The position numbers and the translations under genes were made by a program. This document shows, in pieces, positions 1 through 7,091 of a stretch of DNA of 64,000 nucleotides; the first letter of the stretch is position 1; each line of letters begins with the position of its first letter. Origin of the DNA: Accumulibacter jenkinsii (GTDB lineage: Bacteria > Pseudomonadota > Gammaproteobacteria > Burkholderiales > Rhodocyclaceae). A model generated the notes under the pieces. The model had not been told where the DNA came from. It was given only the letters and a program-made list of their open reading frames with translations, and searched no databases. Location: assembly GCA_036625225.1 (NCBI GenBank), contig JAZKUF010000001.1, positions 62,001 to 126,000 of the forward strand, in the 5' to 3' direction.

Positions 1-56
1 CCCTTCACCGAGAACCCTTCGCTGTCTTTCACATCACGCCTTCCCAAGGAACTGTC

Positions 57-626
57 ATGCTCCCTCGCGCCCTGTTTGCCGTTACCGCCGCCCTGGCCAT
101 CGCCAGCCCTTTCGCGCACGCTGAAAAAGCCCATGTTCACGGGGTTGCCGAACTCAACGTCAGCGTGGAAAGGGATACCCTGCAGATTGCGCTCGAATCA
201 CCGCTGGACAGTCTTCTCGGTTTCGAGCGGGGGCCCCAAGGCAAGCAGGAACTCGACAGGGTACGCCGCATGGCAAACCGGTTACGCGAGGGCGACAAGC
301 TGTTCGTACCGACGCCATCAGCTGGCTGCAGGCTGACAAAAGTGACCCTGGTGTCCGCCGTCATTGACCCTGTCCTGCTCGGGGAAGCCCCGGTCGCCAT
401 GCCGGCAGCAAAGGCGGCGCGGGGCGATGATCAAGCGGGAGCTGGCCACGCCGACCTGGATGCCGAATTCATCTTCCATTGCGCCCAGCCGGCGGCGCTT
501 CAGGGCCTCGAAGTGAAACTCTTTGGCGCCTTCCCGGGCTACCGGCAAATCCGGGCGCAAGTGGTGACCGGCAAACGACAATCCGCGGCCAGGCTCTCAC
601 CGAAGGCCAGCACATTGCGCTGGTAG
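57..626 (+). CDS. zrgA: ZrgA/DUF2796 family periplasmic protein (full-length copy)
   Basis: A 189-residue protein with a clear Sec signal peptide (residues 1-22, ending AHA). Its mature N-terminus has the family-typical His-containing start followed by HGVAELNVSVE and a LESPLDSLLGFE segment. These are hallmarks of DUF2796/ZrgA, a periplasmic protein linked in other bacteria to zinc-limited growth and zinc uptake. The His-rich middle loop seen in many members is nearly absent: only a GDDQAGAGH-type linker remains near residue 125. An AAGGAA ribosome site precedes the ATG. The 3' half recurs at 7588-7922 and 17221-17415 as truncated copies, so this is the only complete gene of three. The family call is firm; a zinc role is inferred. 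Confidence 0.85.
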   Translation: MLPRALFAVTAALAIASPFAHAEKAHVHGVAELNVSVERDTLQIALESPLDSLLGFERGPQGKQELDRVRRMANRLREGDKLFVPTPSAGCRLTKVTLVSAVIDPVLLGEAPVAMPAAKAARGDDQAGAGHADLDAEFIFHCAQPAALQGLEVKLFGAFPGYRQIRAQVVTGKRQSAARLSPKASTLRW

Positions 627-666
627 CGGTGAGAAACCGGAGGCGCGCGCTCAGCGGTCGACCAGC

Positions 667-856
667 CGAGCGCCCCGATCGGCTGCCCCGGCAGCGGATC
701 GGGCAACCACTCGACGTCGGGCCCGAAGCGTGCCCGTCCGGCGAGGTCGAGGGTCAGATGGACGCCCAGGCCACCGCTTTCCGGCAGTGGATAGACGAGG
801 TGCGAGAAAGGTGAACGGCCGGCGAGCGCATAGTAGCTGCCTTTTGCCTGATGAGT
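667..856 (-). pseudogene. Fragment of FAD-dependent oxidoreductase gene (copy 1)
   Basis: On the minus strand this stretch encodes the segment THQAKGSYYAL...PGQPIGAL of the oxidoreductase that is intact at 17876-19009. It has no start and no C-terminus. Compared with the copy at 17443-18337, about 0.7 kb is missing between the end of the PIN gene and the oxidoreductase. The break lies near 660-668, where the PIN tail (gcggtcgaccagc) joins oxidoreductase sequence (cgagcgccccg). The right edge at 856 is the point where integrase-side sequence replaces the 5' part of the gene, the same breakpoint as in copy 2 at 8841. It is a dead remnant. Confidence 0.8.
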
Positions 857-894
857 GTCGCCGCCTCGGTCAGTGAAAGTCACACCCTCGCCGT

Positions 895-1890
895 CTACAG
901 CAGCGCATCGAGCGGACTCCGAACCTCTCGCCCACCGCGCTTGAGCACATGCGTGTAGATCATCGTCGTGCTCACATCGGCATGGCCCGGCAGTTCCTGC
1001 ACCGTGCGGATGTCGTAGCCGGTATCGAGCAGCGATGTGGCGAACGAGTGGCGAAGCGTGTGCGGGGTGGCCAGCCTGGTGATGCCCGCCGCGATCACCG
1101 CCCTCTTCATCGCCCGTTGCAGCAGCTTTTCGTCGAGATGATGGCGGCGCTCCAGTCCGCTGCGTGGATCGATTGAGTGACTCCCGGATGGAAAGACGTA
1201 CTGCCAACTCCAGGTTCGGTTGGCGGCTGGATACTTGCGTTCGAGTGCATAGGGCAAGTAAACGCTGGTTTTCCCCAGTCGCAGGTCGTCCTCGAAGATC
1301 TGTCTGCGCCGCATCAGGTGCTCGCGCAGATCCGCTGTCAGCGTCTCCGGCAGCATCGTTACGCGATCCTTCGCGCCCTTGCCGTCGCGAACCAGAATCT
1401 CTCGCTGCTCGAAATCGAGATCCTTCACCCGCAAGCGAACGCATTCCATCAGGCGCCTGCCGCTGCCGTACGGCAAACGCGCAAGCAGCGCATAAACTCC
1501 CTGCATCCGGTCGAGAACGCGTTGGACTTCGTTGCCCGACAGCACCACCGGCAAGCGCTCCGGCCGCTTCGCTCGCACCACGCCGTCGAGCCACGGCAGG
1601 TCAATCCCCAGGACCTCGCGGTAAAGGAATAGCAAGGCCGACAACGCCTGGTTCTGGGTCGCGGCGGCTACCTGGCCTTCCACGGCCAGGTGCGTGAGAA
1701 AGGCCTCGACTTCGTCCGCGCCCATTTCTCGCGGATGGCGCTTGTGGTGGAAGAGGATGAATCGCCTGACCCATTGAACATATTGCGCTTCGGTTCGTAT
1801 GCTATAGTGCTTCAGCCGGATGCGGTCGCGAAGCTGATCGAGCAGCTTGGGTTCCGAAGGGGTGTTTTGCGTCCCGTCAGGTGTGTTCAT
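895..1890 (-). CDS. intI: Integron integrase IntI (copy 1, two Leu-to-Pro changes)
   Basis: A 331-residue tyrosine recombinase that would join cassettes at attI/attC sites. Catalytic residues fall at R146, K171, H277, R280, H303 and Y312, the same numbers as in class 1 IntI1. The extra block at about 215-235 (ALERKYPAANRTWSWQYVF) separates integron integrases from XerC/D. The ATG at 1890 is chosen because AGGAG lies 6 nt upstream. A further in-frame ATG upstream would add 18 residues. Copy 1 has Pro instead of Leu at 140, just before the YGSGRR catalytic motif, and at 301, just before GH303. The copy at 8880-9875 has Leu at both. Copy 1 may therefore be impaired; this is inference. Confidence 0.93.
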   Translation of the reverse strand: MNTPDGTQNTPSEPKLLDQLRDRIRLKHYSIRTEAQYVQWVRRFILFHHKRHPREMGADEVEAFLTHLAVEGQVAAATQNQALSALLFLYREVLGIDLPWLDGVVRAKRPERLPVVLSGNEVQRVLDRMQGVYALLARLPYGSGRRLMECVRLRVKDLDFEQREILVRDGKGAKDRVTMLPETLTADLREHLMRRRQIFEDDLRLGKTSVYLPYALERKYPAANRTWSWQYVFPSGSHSIDPRSGLERRHHLDEKLLQRAMKRAVIAAGITRLATPHTLRHSFATSLLDTGYDIRTVQELPGHADVSTTMIYTHVLKRGGREVRSPLDALL

Positions 1891-1933
1891 CGTCGCTCCT
1901 TTCAATAAATCAGGAGGTTGCAAAGGATGAACC

Positions 1934-1985
1934 GAAGTATACACCTTGTGCTGTATTTTTATACACCTTTTTAGGTGTCTACTTC
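1934..1985. promoter_or_regulatory. Inverted repeat enclosing a LexA-box-like site, intI/attI copy 1
   Basis: Arms at 1934-1946 and 1973-1985 (GAAGTATACACCT / AGGTGTCTACTTC) are inverted with one mismatch. Between them, 1951-1966 reads CTGTATTTTTATACAC, matching the LexA consensus CTGT-N8-ACAG except for the last base. LexA control of integrase promoters is established for other integrons. Here the site lies about 60 bp upstream of intI, between the gene and attI, where such control would act. Confidence 0.6.
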
Positions 1986-1994
1986 ACGTTAGCC
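1986..1994 (+). other. attI-like core site, copy 1
   Basis: ACGTTAGCC directly follows the intI promoter region, and the first cassette gene starts 14 bp further on. The same upstream sequence is followed by ACGTTAGGT in copy 2 (9972-9980), where a different first cassette is joined. The shared sequence ends at this core, as expected for attI recombination between G and TT. Confidence 0.75.
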
Positions 1995-2007
1995 GCGAGT
2001 AGGCACC

Positions 2008-2247
2008 ATGGCCCCTACCGTTGTCCGCGACGGTTCGTATAGGCTCTTCTTCTTTTCACGCGAAGAGCCGAGAATGCACATCCATGTGGCCCACCCACAT
2101 GGTGAGGCCAAGTTCTGGCTGCAACCAAGTCTGACGCTGGCCAACCACACCGGCCTGTCCAAGCAGGAACTGGCCAACGCTGAGCGCATCGTCGCTCGCC
2201 ACCTTCAGGAGGTCATCGATGCCTGGCACGAACATTTCGGCGGCTGA
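2008..2247 (+). CDS. DUF4160 family protein (cassette gene)
   Basis: A 79-residue protein with the DUF4160 signature: MAPTVVRDGSYRLFFFSREE near the start, then RMHIHV, and an ELANAERIV...HLQEVIDAWHEHF helix at the end. DUF4160 genes are usually coupled to a DUF2442 gene, as here, and the pair has been proposed as toxin-antitoxin-like; which partner is toxic is not established. It is the first cassette gene after attI copy 1, the position best served by cassette promoters. It overlaps the next gene by 29 nt. No strong ribosome site is seen upstream. Confidence 0.85.
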   Translation: MAPTVVRDGSYRLFFFSREEPRMHIHVAHPHGEAKFWLQPSLTLANHTGLSKQELANAERIVARHLQEVIDAWHEHFGG

Positions 2248-2518
2248 AGTCACCCACGTCTCAGTACACGGTTTCTGGCTGCTTCTTGGCGATGAAGAGC
2301 TTCTCTTGCCGTTCCCTGAATTTCCTTGGTTCCGGCAGGCCACCATCGAGCAACTGACCACCATCGAATGGCCAAGCCCGGATCATCTGTATTGGCCGCT
2401 GCTGGATGTGGATTTGTCCGTTGCATCCATCCGACACCCGGAAAATTTCCCGCTCGTCTCGGGAGCATCGGCTAACCCTGCGCTCCAGCCGGACCCGCCG
2501 CAAGCGGCGCGCCGCTGA
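2219..2518 (+). CDS. DUF2442 family protein (cassette gene)
   Basis: A 99-residue protein. The TNISAAEVTHVSVHGFWLLLGDEELLLPFPEFPWF segment and the downstream PSPDHLYWPLLDVDLSVASI segment are typical of DUF2442, a small family usually next to DUF4160. The start overlaps the DUF4160 gene, suggesting translational coupling. The last 13 residues or so (Pro/Ala/Arg-rich) are encoded by the left half of the attC at 2471-2533, so the protein tail derives from the recombination site. Confidence 0.85.
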   Translation: MPGTNISAAEVTHVSVHGFWLLLGDEELLLPFPEFPWFRQATIEQLTTIEWPSPDHLYWPLLDVDLSVASIRHPENFPLVSGASANPALQPDPPQAARR

Positions 2519-2533
2519 GCTTCGACGTTAGCC
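2471..2533 (+). repeat. attC site of the DUF4160/DUF2442 cassette
   Basis: Starts with the inverse core GCTAACC and ends with CGTTAGCC. The middle forms an imperfect hairpin (gccggacccgccgcaagcggcgcgccgc). It overlaps the end of the DUF2442 gene. Confidence 0.75.
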
Positions 2534-2696
2534 CTCACCAAAAACGCTCGGCACGGTTCGTAGCAATGCTCAAACTTTGGTGGTTACCCTAGATGAAGCC
2601 AGTAACCTGCCCAGGCTCCCATGTTTACCTGTGTACATTGGTACTCTCCGATGTCTACAGGCATGCATCTGGCGTGCTGTCGAAAACACGTTAGGC
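2534..2696 (+). other. Short non-coding cassette ending in GTTAGGC
   Basis: About 160 bp between two cores, with no convincing gene. It holds an inverted repeat GGTTAC/GTAACC (2583-2588 and 2602-2607) and ends in acacGTTAGGC (core 2690-2696). A matching inverse core is weak (gtaacc at 2602), so this may be a worn attC or a cassette remnant. Confidence 0.4.
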
Positions 2697-2703
2697 CACA
2701 TAC

Positions 2704-3135
2704 ATGCGTTCAAAGCTTGCAATTCTGGTTCTTGCACTTTGGTTGACTGGCAACGCCAGCGCCGGCGAACGCATGGACCCCGCGTGGCACCCAATAGTGT
2801 TTAGCATGATTGAGAGCTGGATTTCAGACGTCGAGAGCCCCGTGGTTACAGAAGTAAACCTCGATGCTGTGCAACGGAATCGCAACCAATTCGACCAAGA
2901 CGAAGTGAAACAAGAAGGAGGGTGGGTTGTTTACCGCGTGCCGGAGGGAGGCTTTAAGCGTTACCGCGTGATCGAGCACAAAGATAAATATTATAAAGTC
3001 GAGTACCAGGACAATGGTGGCGGAACGCTAACCACAAATTCGCGGATCGGATTTATGCTGGAAAGGCGCGAGATGCTTGTGGACGGGAGGTCCAAAGCAA
3101 TTAACATTCTCAAAGTAATTTCCTACTCGAAATAA
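2704..3135 (+). CDS. Exported hypothetical protein (cassette gene)
   Basis: A 143-residue protein with a signal peptide (MRSKLAILVLALWLTGNASA, cleavage about residue 20). The mature part is small, mixed-charge and tyrosine/lysine-rich (FKRYRVIEHKDKYYKVEY), compatible with a compact beta-rich periplasmic domain. No family was recognised. The start lies 8 nt after a GTTAGGC core, as usual for cassette genes. Base composition is visibly lower in GC than the chromosome to the right, supporting horizontal origin. Confidence 0.7.
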   Translation: MRSKLAILVLALWLTGNASAGERMDPAWHPIVFSMIESWISDVESPVVTEVNLDAVQRNRNQFDQDEVKQEGGWVVYRVPEGGFKRYRVIEHKDKYYKVEYQDNGGGTLTTNSRIGFMLERREMLVDGRSKAINILKVISYSK

Positions 3136-3252
3136 AAAAGTGAACCGGGCATTACGAGCCTCCAGCGTGCATTGGCAGACTCCCGCGAGCCCTGCCCCCC
3201 ACGCGAGGGAAAAGATCAAAGGAGCCGGGGTCGGATTAAATGCAAATCAATA

Positions 3253-3322
3253 GCCCAACTCTGCGCTCCAAGCGACGCGGCGCGATAAAGCCGCGCAGCG
3301 CGCCTGAGTTTTCACGTTAGGC
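3253..3322 (+). repeat. attC site
   Basis: GCCCAAC at 3253 and GTTAGGC ending 3322 flank the hairpin gcggcgcgataaagccgcgc. The loop GATAAAGC is shared by most attC sites in this window. Confidence 0.85.
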
Positions 3323-3340
3323 ACCACAAGGGAGATCGCG

Positions 3341-4138
3341 GTGAAGGTCTGGGCAGGAATCACCGGTGAGGGTATTAGCCTTCGAATCTCGGCCGAGCCG
3401 CCGGAGAAGATGACGCCTTCTGAGACGGCCAGCCAAGAAGCACCAAGGCGGAACTACGTCTACGCTCACGTCAGGAGCGATAAGGTGCCCTTCTACATTG
3501 GCAAGGGAAATGGGCGCCGCGCGTGGGATGACCTTCGCCATCCTCTTTGGCACCGCTATGTCTCGAACCATCTAGACGGTAAGTACAAGGTGGTCATACT
3601 CGTTGACGACTTGACGCCTGACCAAGCAAATGAGTTCGAATCTGAGTGGATGGTTCAAGAATCTGACACTCTCGTGAACTGGATAAACCTCGGTCGAAGG
3701 ACTGATCTTGATGCTCTTGAACGCTTTCACGCTCTGCAGCACGAAAACCGCGAGCGCGTCGACCGAGCGAAGCAGCTTGAGAAGGCTGAACCCGAAAGTG
3801 CAGTCGCCGTCTACTACGAAGCGTTGCACTGTATCTCGACCTACGCAAAGCTGAGGACGGAAGAGGGCCTTGTCGGCGCGCTACTCGACGAAGAGCGAGC
3901 CGAGTTCGGTTACTCCGGGGAACTCGTGGTCCTCGACCGCTTGACCCTCTGCTTGGTGCGCCTTGGGCGAAGATCAGAAGCGAAGGCAGTAGCCGAACGA
4001 TACTTTGCTGAGTATCGCTGTGACGAGCGGCTTTCTGCTGCGGCGGCCATTAAGAAACGCGTTGCGAAGGCGGTGGCGAGTGGTGCCTACCATGCGGTCC
4101 ACCGGACGCTGTGTGATAAAGCCGCGCAGCGCCGGTGA
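3341..4138 (+). CDS. GIY-YIG nuclease domain protein (cassette gene)
   Basis: A 265-residue protein. Residues 38-105 carry a GIY-YIG nuclease pattern: NYVYAH (first motif), PFYIGKGNGRRAWD (second motif with the downstream Arg), and a candidate catalytic Glu in ANEFESEWM. The C-terminal half (120-250) is alpha-helical and unrelated to known GIY-YIG partners that I recognise. Single-domain GIY-YIG proteins act in DNA repair, homing or phage restriction; the role here is unknown. The last residues (LCDKAAQRR) are encoded by the attC stem. An earlier in-frame start is possible; ATG 3410 (MTPSETASQ) would give a 242-residue form. Confidence 0.7.
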   Translation: MKVWAGITGEGISLRISAEPPEKMTPSETASQEAPRRNYVYAHVRSDKVPFYIGKGNGRRAWDDLRHPLWHRYVSNHLDGKYKVVILVDDLTPDQANEFESEWMVQESDTLVNWINLGRRTDLDALERFHALQHENRERVDRAKQLEKAEPESAVAVYYEALHCISTYAKLRTEEGLVGALLDEERAEFGYSGELVVLDRLTLCLVRLGRRSEAKAVAERYFAEYRCDERLSAAAAIKKRVAKAVASGAYHAVHRTLCDKAAQRR

Positions 4139-4150
4139 CCTCCACGTTAG
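4085..4150 (+). repeat. attC site overlapping the GIY-YIG gene end
   Basis: GCCTACC at 4085, hairpin cggacgctgtgtgataaagccgcgcagcgccgg, core GTTAGAG ending at 4150. The inverse core is one base off the usual GCCTAAC. Confidence 0.75.
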
Positions 4151-4171
4151 AGCCCATTGGAGACCCTCTAG

Positions 4172-4501
4172 ATGCAGCGAACCTGTCTTCTCTTGCTTGT
4201 TCTCGTCGGTCTTGGCGGATGTGCCTCGAACCCCAATTCGTTTTGGTATGAAGGGGCGGTGATGAACTACGACGTCTTAGAAATCGGGCAACGGCAATAC
4301 AAGCTCATTGCGAATGGCGCCGGCCGTCACAAGAGAGAAGAAGTGGAACGTGGGTTCCTATTTCGGGCCGGACAGCTCTGCGCCGGACAAGCGTTTACTC
4401 AAGAGTATCAAACTACGCCCTATCAGTACGGCTCTTCGGGCGGCGGATATTCATTCACTCACAATGCATTTAGGACAACGGGGATCGTGAAATGCAAGTA
4501 G
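4172..4501 (+). CDS. Small lipoprotein (cassette gene, complete copy)
   Basis: A 109-residue protein with a type II signal peptide: hydrophobic LLLLVLVGLGG followed by the lipobox Cys-17 in LGGCASN. The mature part has one more Cys near the middle (GQLCAGQ), a Tyr/Gly/Ser-rich stretch and a final Cys. No family was recognised. The first 33 codons and 5' flank recur at 17122-17220, fused to a zrgA fragment. The stop overlaps the next gene's ATG by 10 nt, so two lipoproteins share one cassette. Confidence 0.75.
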   Translation: MQRTCLLLLVLVGLGGCASNPNSFWYEGAVMNYDVLEIGQRQYKLIANGAGRHKREEVERGFLFRAGQLCAGQAFTQEYQTTPYQYGSSGGGYSFTHNAFRTTGIVKCK

Positions 4502-5037
4502 ACCTTGGTTTGCGGCGTCATGGCGTGTCGGTAGTTCTCGGAGGCTTCCTTTCTGGCGCGCTAAGTGGCTGCGCAACATTTTCGCCATCAGTGCCTGAAG
4601 GCTACAAGGGGCCAGTCGCAATCATCAAAGATTCAGTGAAACCATACAGCGAGAAAAAGGCCGACTTCTTCTATGTCTCTGAAATCGACGGAATGCGGAT
4701 CGAAGATAGCCGGATAAAGACACTCAAGGTTAACCGAGGGCGAGGGTTCAATATGACCCCCTCTGTGATTGAAAGAAATGTTCCGGCGCAACAGGCAACA
4801 TTCACTCTCGTTGGTCGAACTGAATATGCTGCACCCATCTTGGCGCTAACTAACACCGTTTATCAAGTCACCGGTAAAGTGACTTTCAGCCCTGAAACAT
4901 ATCGAAGCTATGTGGTTCGTGGTGAACTCGGAGAGAGCTACTCTGCTGTCTGGCTTGAGGATGAAGTAACAGGTAAGACCATCGGCGAGAAAATAGAAGT
5001 TAACGGCCCGTCCAAATTGGGAACTTTCGAGAAGTGA
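4492..5037 (+). CDS. Lipoprotein of unknown function (second gene of cassette)
   Basis: A 181-residue protein whose N-terminus (LGGFLSGALSGCATF) is a lipoprotein signal with Cys at about 27. Mature residues PEGYKGPVAIIKDSV...KADFFYVSEIDGMRI, followed by a beta-rich domain, resemble small outer-membrane-associated lipoproteins. The exact family is not recognised. Start and stop overlap with the upstream lipoprotein gene indicates co-translation and a shared envelope site. Confidence 0.7.
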   Translation: MQVDLGLRRHGVSVVLGGFLSGALSGCATFSPSVPEGYKGPVAIIKDSVKPYSEKKADFFYVSEIDGMRIEDSRIKTLKVNRGRGFNMTPSVIERNVPAQQATFTLVGRTEYAAPILALTNTVYQVTGKVTFSPETYRSYVVRGELGESYSAVWLEDEVTGKTIGEKIEVNGPSKLGTFEK

Positions 5038-5047
5038 TGGCGGTGGG

Positions 5048-5118
5048 CTCTAGCCTCGCGGTGCAGGGGCGCTGCGCGATAGAGCGTCGCGCAGCGCCCC
5101 TGACCTTGAACGTTAGGC
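5048..5118 (+). repeat. attC site
   Basis: Long perfect arms gggcgctgcgcga / tcgcgcagcgccc around tagagcg, ending in GTTAGGC. The inverse core (CTCTAGC) is degenerate. Confidence 0.75.
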
Positions 5119-5154
5119 ATGTGTCGAGGCAAAAGGTAAAAGGGGAATTGCATT

Positions 5155-5296
5155 GGACCCGCATCTTCGGACTGGCTTGCGTGCGGCAATCTTTCATCGC
5201 CGCCAGTGCCTGACCGTGAGCCGGCGTGAGTTGATCCCGGTACTGCGCCCTGAAATCCGCCTCGAAGGCTTCAATGACTGCAGCCAGGCGGATCAT
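5155..5296 (-). pseudogene. IS91-like transposase, N-terminal fragment
   Basis: The minus-strand translation IRLAAVIEAFEADF followed by TPAHGQALAAMKDCRT matches the start of IS91-family rolling-circle transposases. It breaks off just after VQC, where the zinc-binding domain should begin. About 45 of some 400 residues remain. It lies immediately downstream of the damaged recombinase gene, in the order normal for IS91-like elements that carry an accessory tyrosine recombinase. Confidence 0.65.
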
Positions 5297-5634
5297 TTGA
5301 CCTGTACCCAGGTGATGGAGAAGCCATCCATCAGGCGGTTGATCCGCTCCAGCGCGTGCTGCTTGGTCTGGTCCGTCAGGTGGGTGTAGCGGGTGGTGGT
5401 GAGAATGGAGTCAAGCTTGACGGAACTCCACGAGTGCGACGCCACCAACTCGGTGAAATAGTCCAGCAACTGCTGCTCGGACAGCGCGTCGATCTGATGA
5501 TCAAAGCGCTCGCCGATCCGCCGGATGGCGCGCGAGTAGGCCTCGATCGACTTCGGCTGCAGACCCTTGAGCGTCAGGTGTTGCAGATGCCGTGCGTAGT
5601 TGCGATCAAACGTTTCTTCCGGTGATGTGCTCAT
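5293..5634 (-). pseudogene. IS91-associated tyrosine recombinase, internally deleted
   Basis: The 113 residues start with a normal SAM-like N-terminal core-binding domain (NYARHLQHLTLKGLQPKSIEAY). After SWSSVKLD they jump to the C-terminal end of the catalytic domain (TTTRYTHLTDQTKQ, containing the tyrosine). About 170 residues, including the Arg/His catalytic boxes, are missing with the frame kept. Such recombinases accompany IS91-like transposases. It is oriented against the cassette genes, as expected for an inserted element rather than a cassette. Confidence 0.75.
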
Positions 5635-5739
5635 CGTAAAATGACCTTCAGTTTCGTCAGGGGGAGAGTCCCTGGGGTGAGGGGGAGGTCACATTGTGAT
5701 GCGAGTGCGTCGCCAGCAGATCCTCCGCGCAGCGGCTTC

Positions 5740-5795
5740 GTCCAACCATTCATTCGAGCCGACGCCTAACGGCGCGGCTCACTTCTGCGTTCGGC
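5740..5795 (+). repeat. attC-like site of a different type
   Basis: GTCCAAC at 5740, inverted repeat GAGCCG...CGGCTC around acgcctaacggcg, then ctgcGTTCGGC ending 5795. It is shorter than the other sites and lacks the GATAAAGC loop. Confidence 0.6.
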
Positions 5796-5856
5796 CCCAT
5801 AGAAACGCGCACCTTCGCTCGTTTGACAAGCGCAATTAGTGTAGCTACAGTAATCC

Positions 5857-6126
5857 ATGCGTATCGAATTCGATCCAGCCAAGGATGAGGCAAACCAAGC
5901 GAAACACGGCGTGTCCTTGCTCATGGCGGTCGAACTCGATTGGGAAGCCGCGCTGGTGTGGGTTGATGAACGGTTTGAGTACCACGAGATGCGAATGATC
6001 GCGCTCGCTCCAAATACCGAAATCCTGTACTACGTGGCCTTTGTAGATCGTGGCAATGTGCGAAGGATCATCTGCCTTCGTCGCGCCAATCGTCGTGAGG
6101 TTAAGCACTATGTCGAAAGTCACTAA
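5857..6126 (+). CDS. brnT: BrnT-type RNase toxin (cassette gene)
   Basis: An 89-residue protein with the BrnT fold signature: FDPAKDEANQAKHGVSLLMAVELDW at the start, a central VDERFEYHEMRMIALA, and the closing RIICLRRANRREVKHYVESH. BrnT is a RelE-like ribonuclease that inhibits translation and is neutralised by BrnA. The cognate antitoxin gene starts inside its last codons. Toxin-antitoxin cassettes are known to stabilise chromosomal integron arrays, a likely role here. Confidence 0.88.
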   Translation: MRIEFDPAKDEANQAKHGVSLLMAVELDWEAALVWVDERFEYHEMRMIALAPNTEILYYVAFVDRGNVRRIICLRRANRREVKHYVESH

Positions 6127-6409
6127 ACGACCTGCCGTTCGCATGCCGACCGCGGCCGAAGACAAGGCCATTACCGCGGCGGCCAAGAGCGATCCTGATG
6201 CACAGCCGCTCACTCCGGCTCAGCTAAAGGCAATGGTGCCCTTGAGGTCGTTGCGTGGGCGGCCAAAGTCCGAAAGCAAGAAGCTGCTGGTATCGGTGCG
6301 CTACAGCCCCGAGGTCATTGCCTACTTCAAGTCAACGGGCGAAGGCTGGCAGTCGCGCATGGATGGTGTGCTGCGTCAGTACGTATCGCGCCATTCCCGT
6401 AGCGCATAG
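6110..6409 (+). CDS. brnA: BrnA-type antitoxin
   Basis: A 99-residue partner of BrnT. ATG 6110 (MSKVTKRPAVRMP) is chosen because it overlaps brnT by 17 nt and matches the usual BrnA length; a longer in-frame start at 6050 lies well inside brnT. The C-terminal part (RGRPKSESKKLLVSVRYSPEVIAYFKSTGEGWQSRMDGVLRQYV) is the ribbon-helix-helix DNA-binding domain that represses the operon. The pair ends before an attC, so it forms one complete cassette. Confidence 0.88.
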   Translation: MSKVTKRPAVRMPTAAEDKAITAAAKSDPDAQPLTPAQLKAMVPLRSLRGRPKSESKKLLVSVRYSPEVIAYFKSTGEGWQSRMDGVLRQYVSRHSRSA

Positions 6410-6416
6410 GTATGTG

Positions 6417-6485
6417 GCCGAACCCGTCGTTCCAGAGGCGCTGCGCGATAAAGCCGCGCAGCGCCTCTGAACTTGGACGTTAGGC
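6417..6485 (+). repeat. attC site
   Basis: GCCGAAC at 6417, near-perfect hairpin gaggcgctgcgcg-ataaagc-cgcgcagcgcctc, core GTTAGGC ending 6485. Confidence 0.85.
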
Positions 6486-6519
6486 ACCTTAAGCCACCGC
6501 ACCAGCCCAGGAGGAGTCC

Positions 6520-6945
6520 ATGAAAGTAGCAGCTTCCGTGTCTCTGGTCATCTGCGCCGCCGCCCTCGCATCCGCTCCGGCCAAGGGGCAGGAGGCCGAG
6601 GCGGTTTCCCAAGCGAAGGCTGCAGCCACTTCTTGGCTTGCGCTTGTGGACGCGGGCAACTACGCGGCGAGTTGGCAGCAAACCGCAGGCTTGTTCCAGT
6701 CTGCGATCTCGGAGCAATCATGGGTTTCCGCGGTCCAGGCAACACGGGCTTCGCTGGGCGCCCTTCAGTCTCGCCAAGTCGCGTCCGCCACTTACACACG
6801 CACATTGCCCGGCGCTCCACCCGGCGAATATGTCTTCATCAAGTACACGAGCAAGTTCGCAGGCAGGGCCAGCGCGGTCGAGACTGTGACCCCCATGAAA
6901 GAGAAGAATGATTCGTGGCGAGTCTTAGGGTATTACGTCCAGTGA
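6520..6945 (+). CDS. DUF4019 exported protein (cassette gene)
   Basis: A 141-residue protein with a signal peptide (MKVAASVSLVICAAALASAPAKG) and one DUF4019 domain: AATSWLALVDAGNYAASWQQTA, then a FQSAISEQSWVSAVQATRASLG helix, GEYVFIKYTSKFAG, and the closing DSWRVLGYYV. DUF4019 is an NTF2/SnoaL-like fold of unknown function and is common in gammaproteobacterial and betaproteobacterial integrons. A GGAGG-type site lies 8 nt upstream of ATG. It is probably periplasmic. Confidence 0.85.
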   Translation: MKVAASVSLVICAAALASAPAKGQEAEAVSQAKAAATSWLALVDAGNYAASWQQTAGLFQSAISEQSWVSAVQATRASLGALQSRQVASATYTRTLPGAPPGEYVFIKYTSKFAGRASAVETVTPMKEKNDSWRVLGYYVQ

Positions 6946-6947
6946 AG

Positions 6948-7035
6948 GCCTAACCCCTCCATCGAAGCGACGTCCTCCAGCAAGCTTCGCTTGCTTCCGG
7001 CCGCGCCTCATGACGAAAGTTGGCGCCAGTTAGCC
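6948..7035 (+). repeat. attC site (second structural type)
   Basis: GCCTAAC at 6948 and GTTAGCC ending 7035, with internal stem agcaagcttcgcttgct. The opening (CCCCTCCATCGA) also occurs at 17032, so these two sites belong to one subfamily. Confidence 0.8.
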
Positions 7036-7091
7036 GTGAGCGGGCGTAAACGGGCTCAAAACTTTCATTAGTCAATCGAGGTATTAATTCC

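Noticed and set aside
539..1594. Long minus-strand frame of 351 codons, and its twin at 8380-9579
   Set aside because: Runs through intI in a different frame and starts inside it. Only the part overlapping the oxidoreductase fragment is homologous to a real protein.
895..1890. XerC/XerD or phage integrase
   Set aside because: The extra IntI-specific block at residues 215-235, catalytic numbering identical to IntI1, and adjacent attI/attC sites identify an integron integrase.
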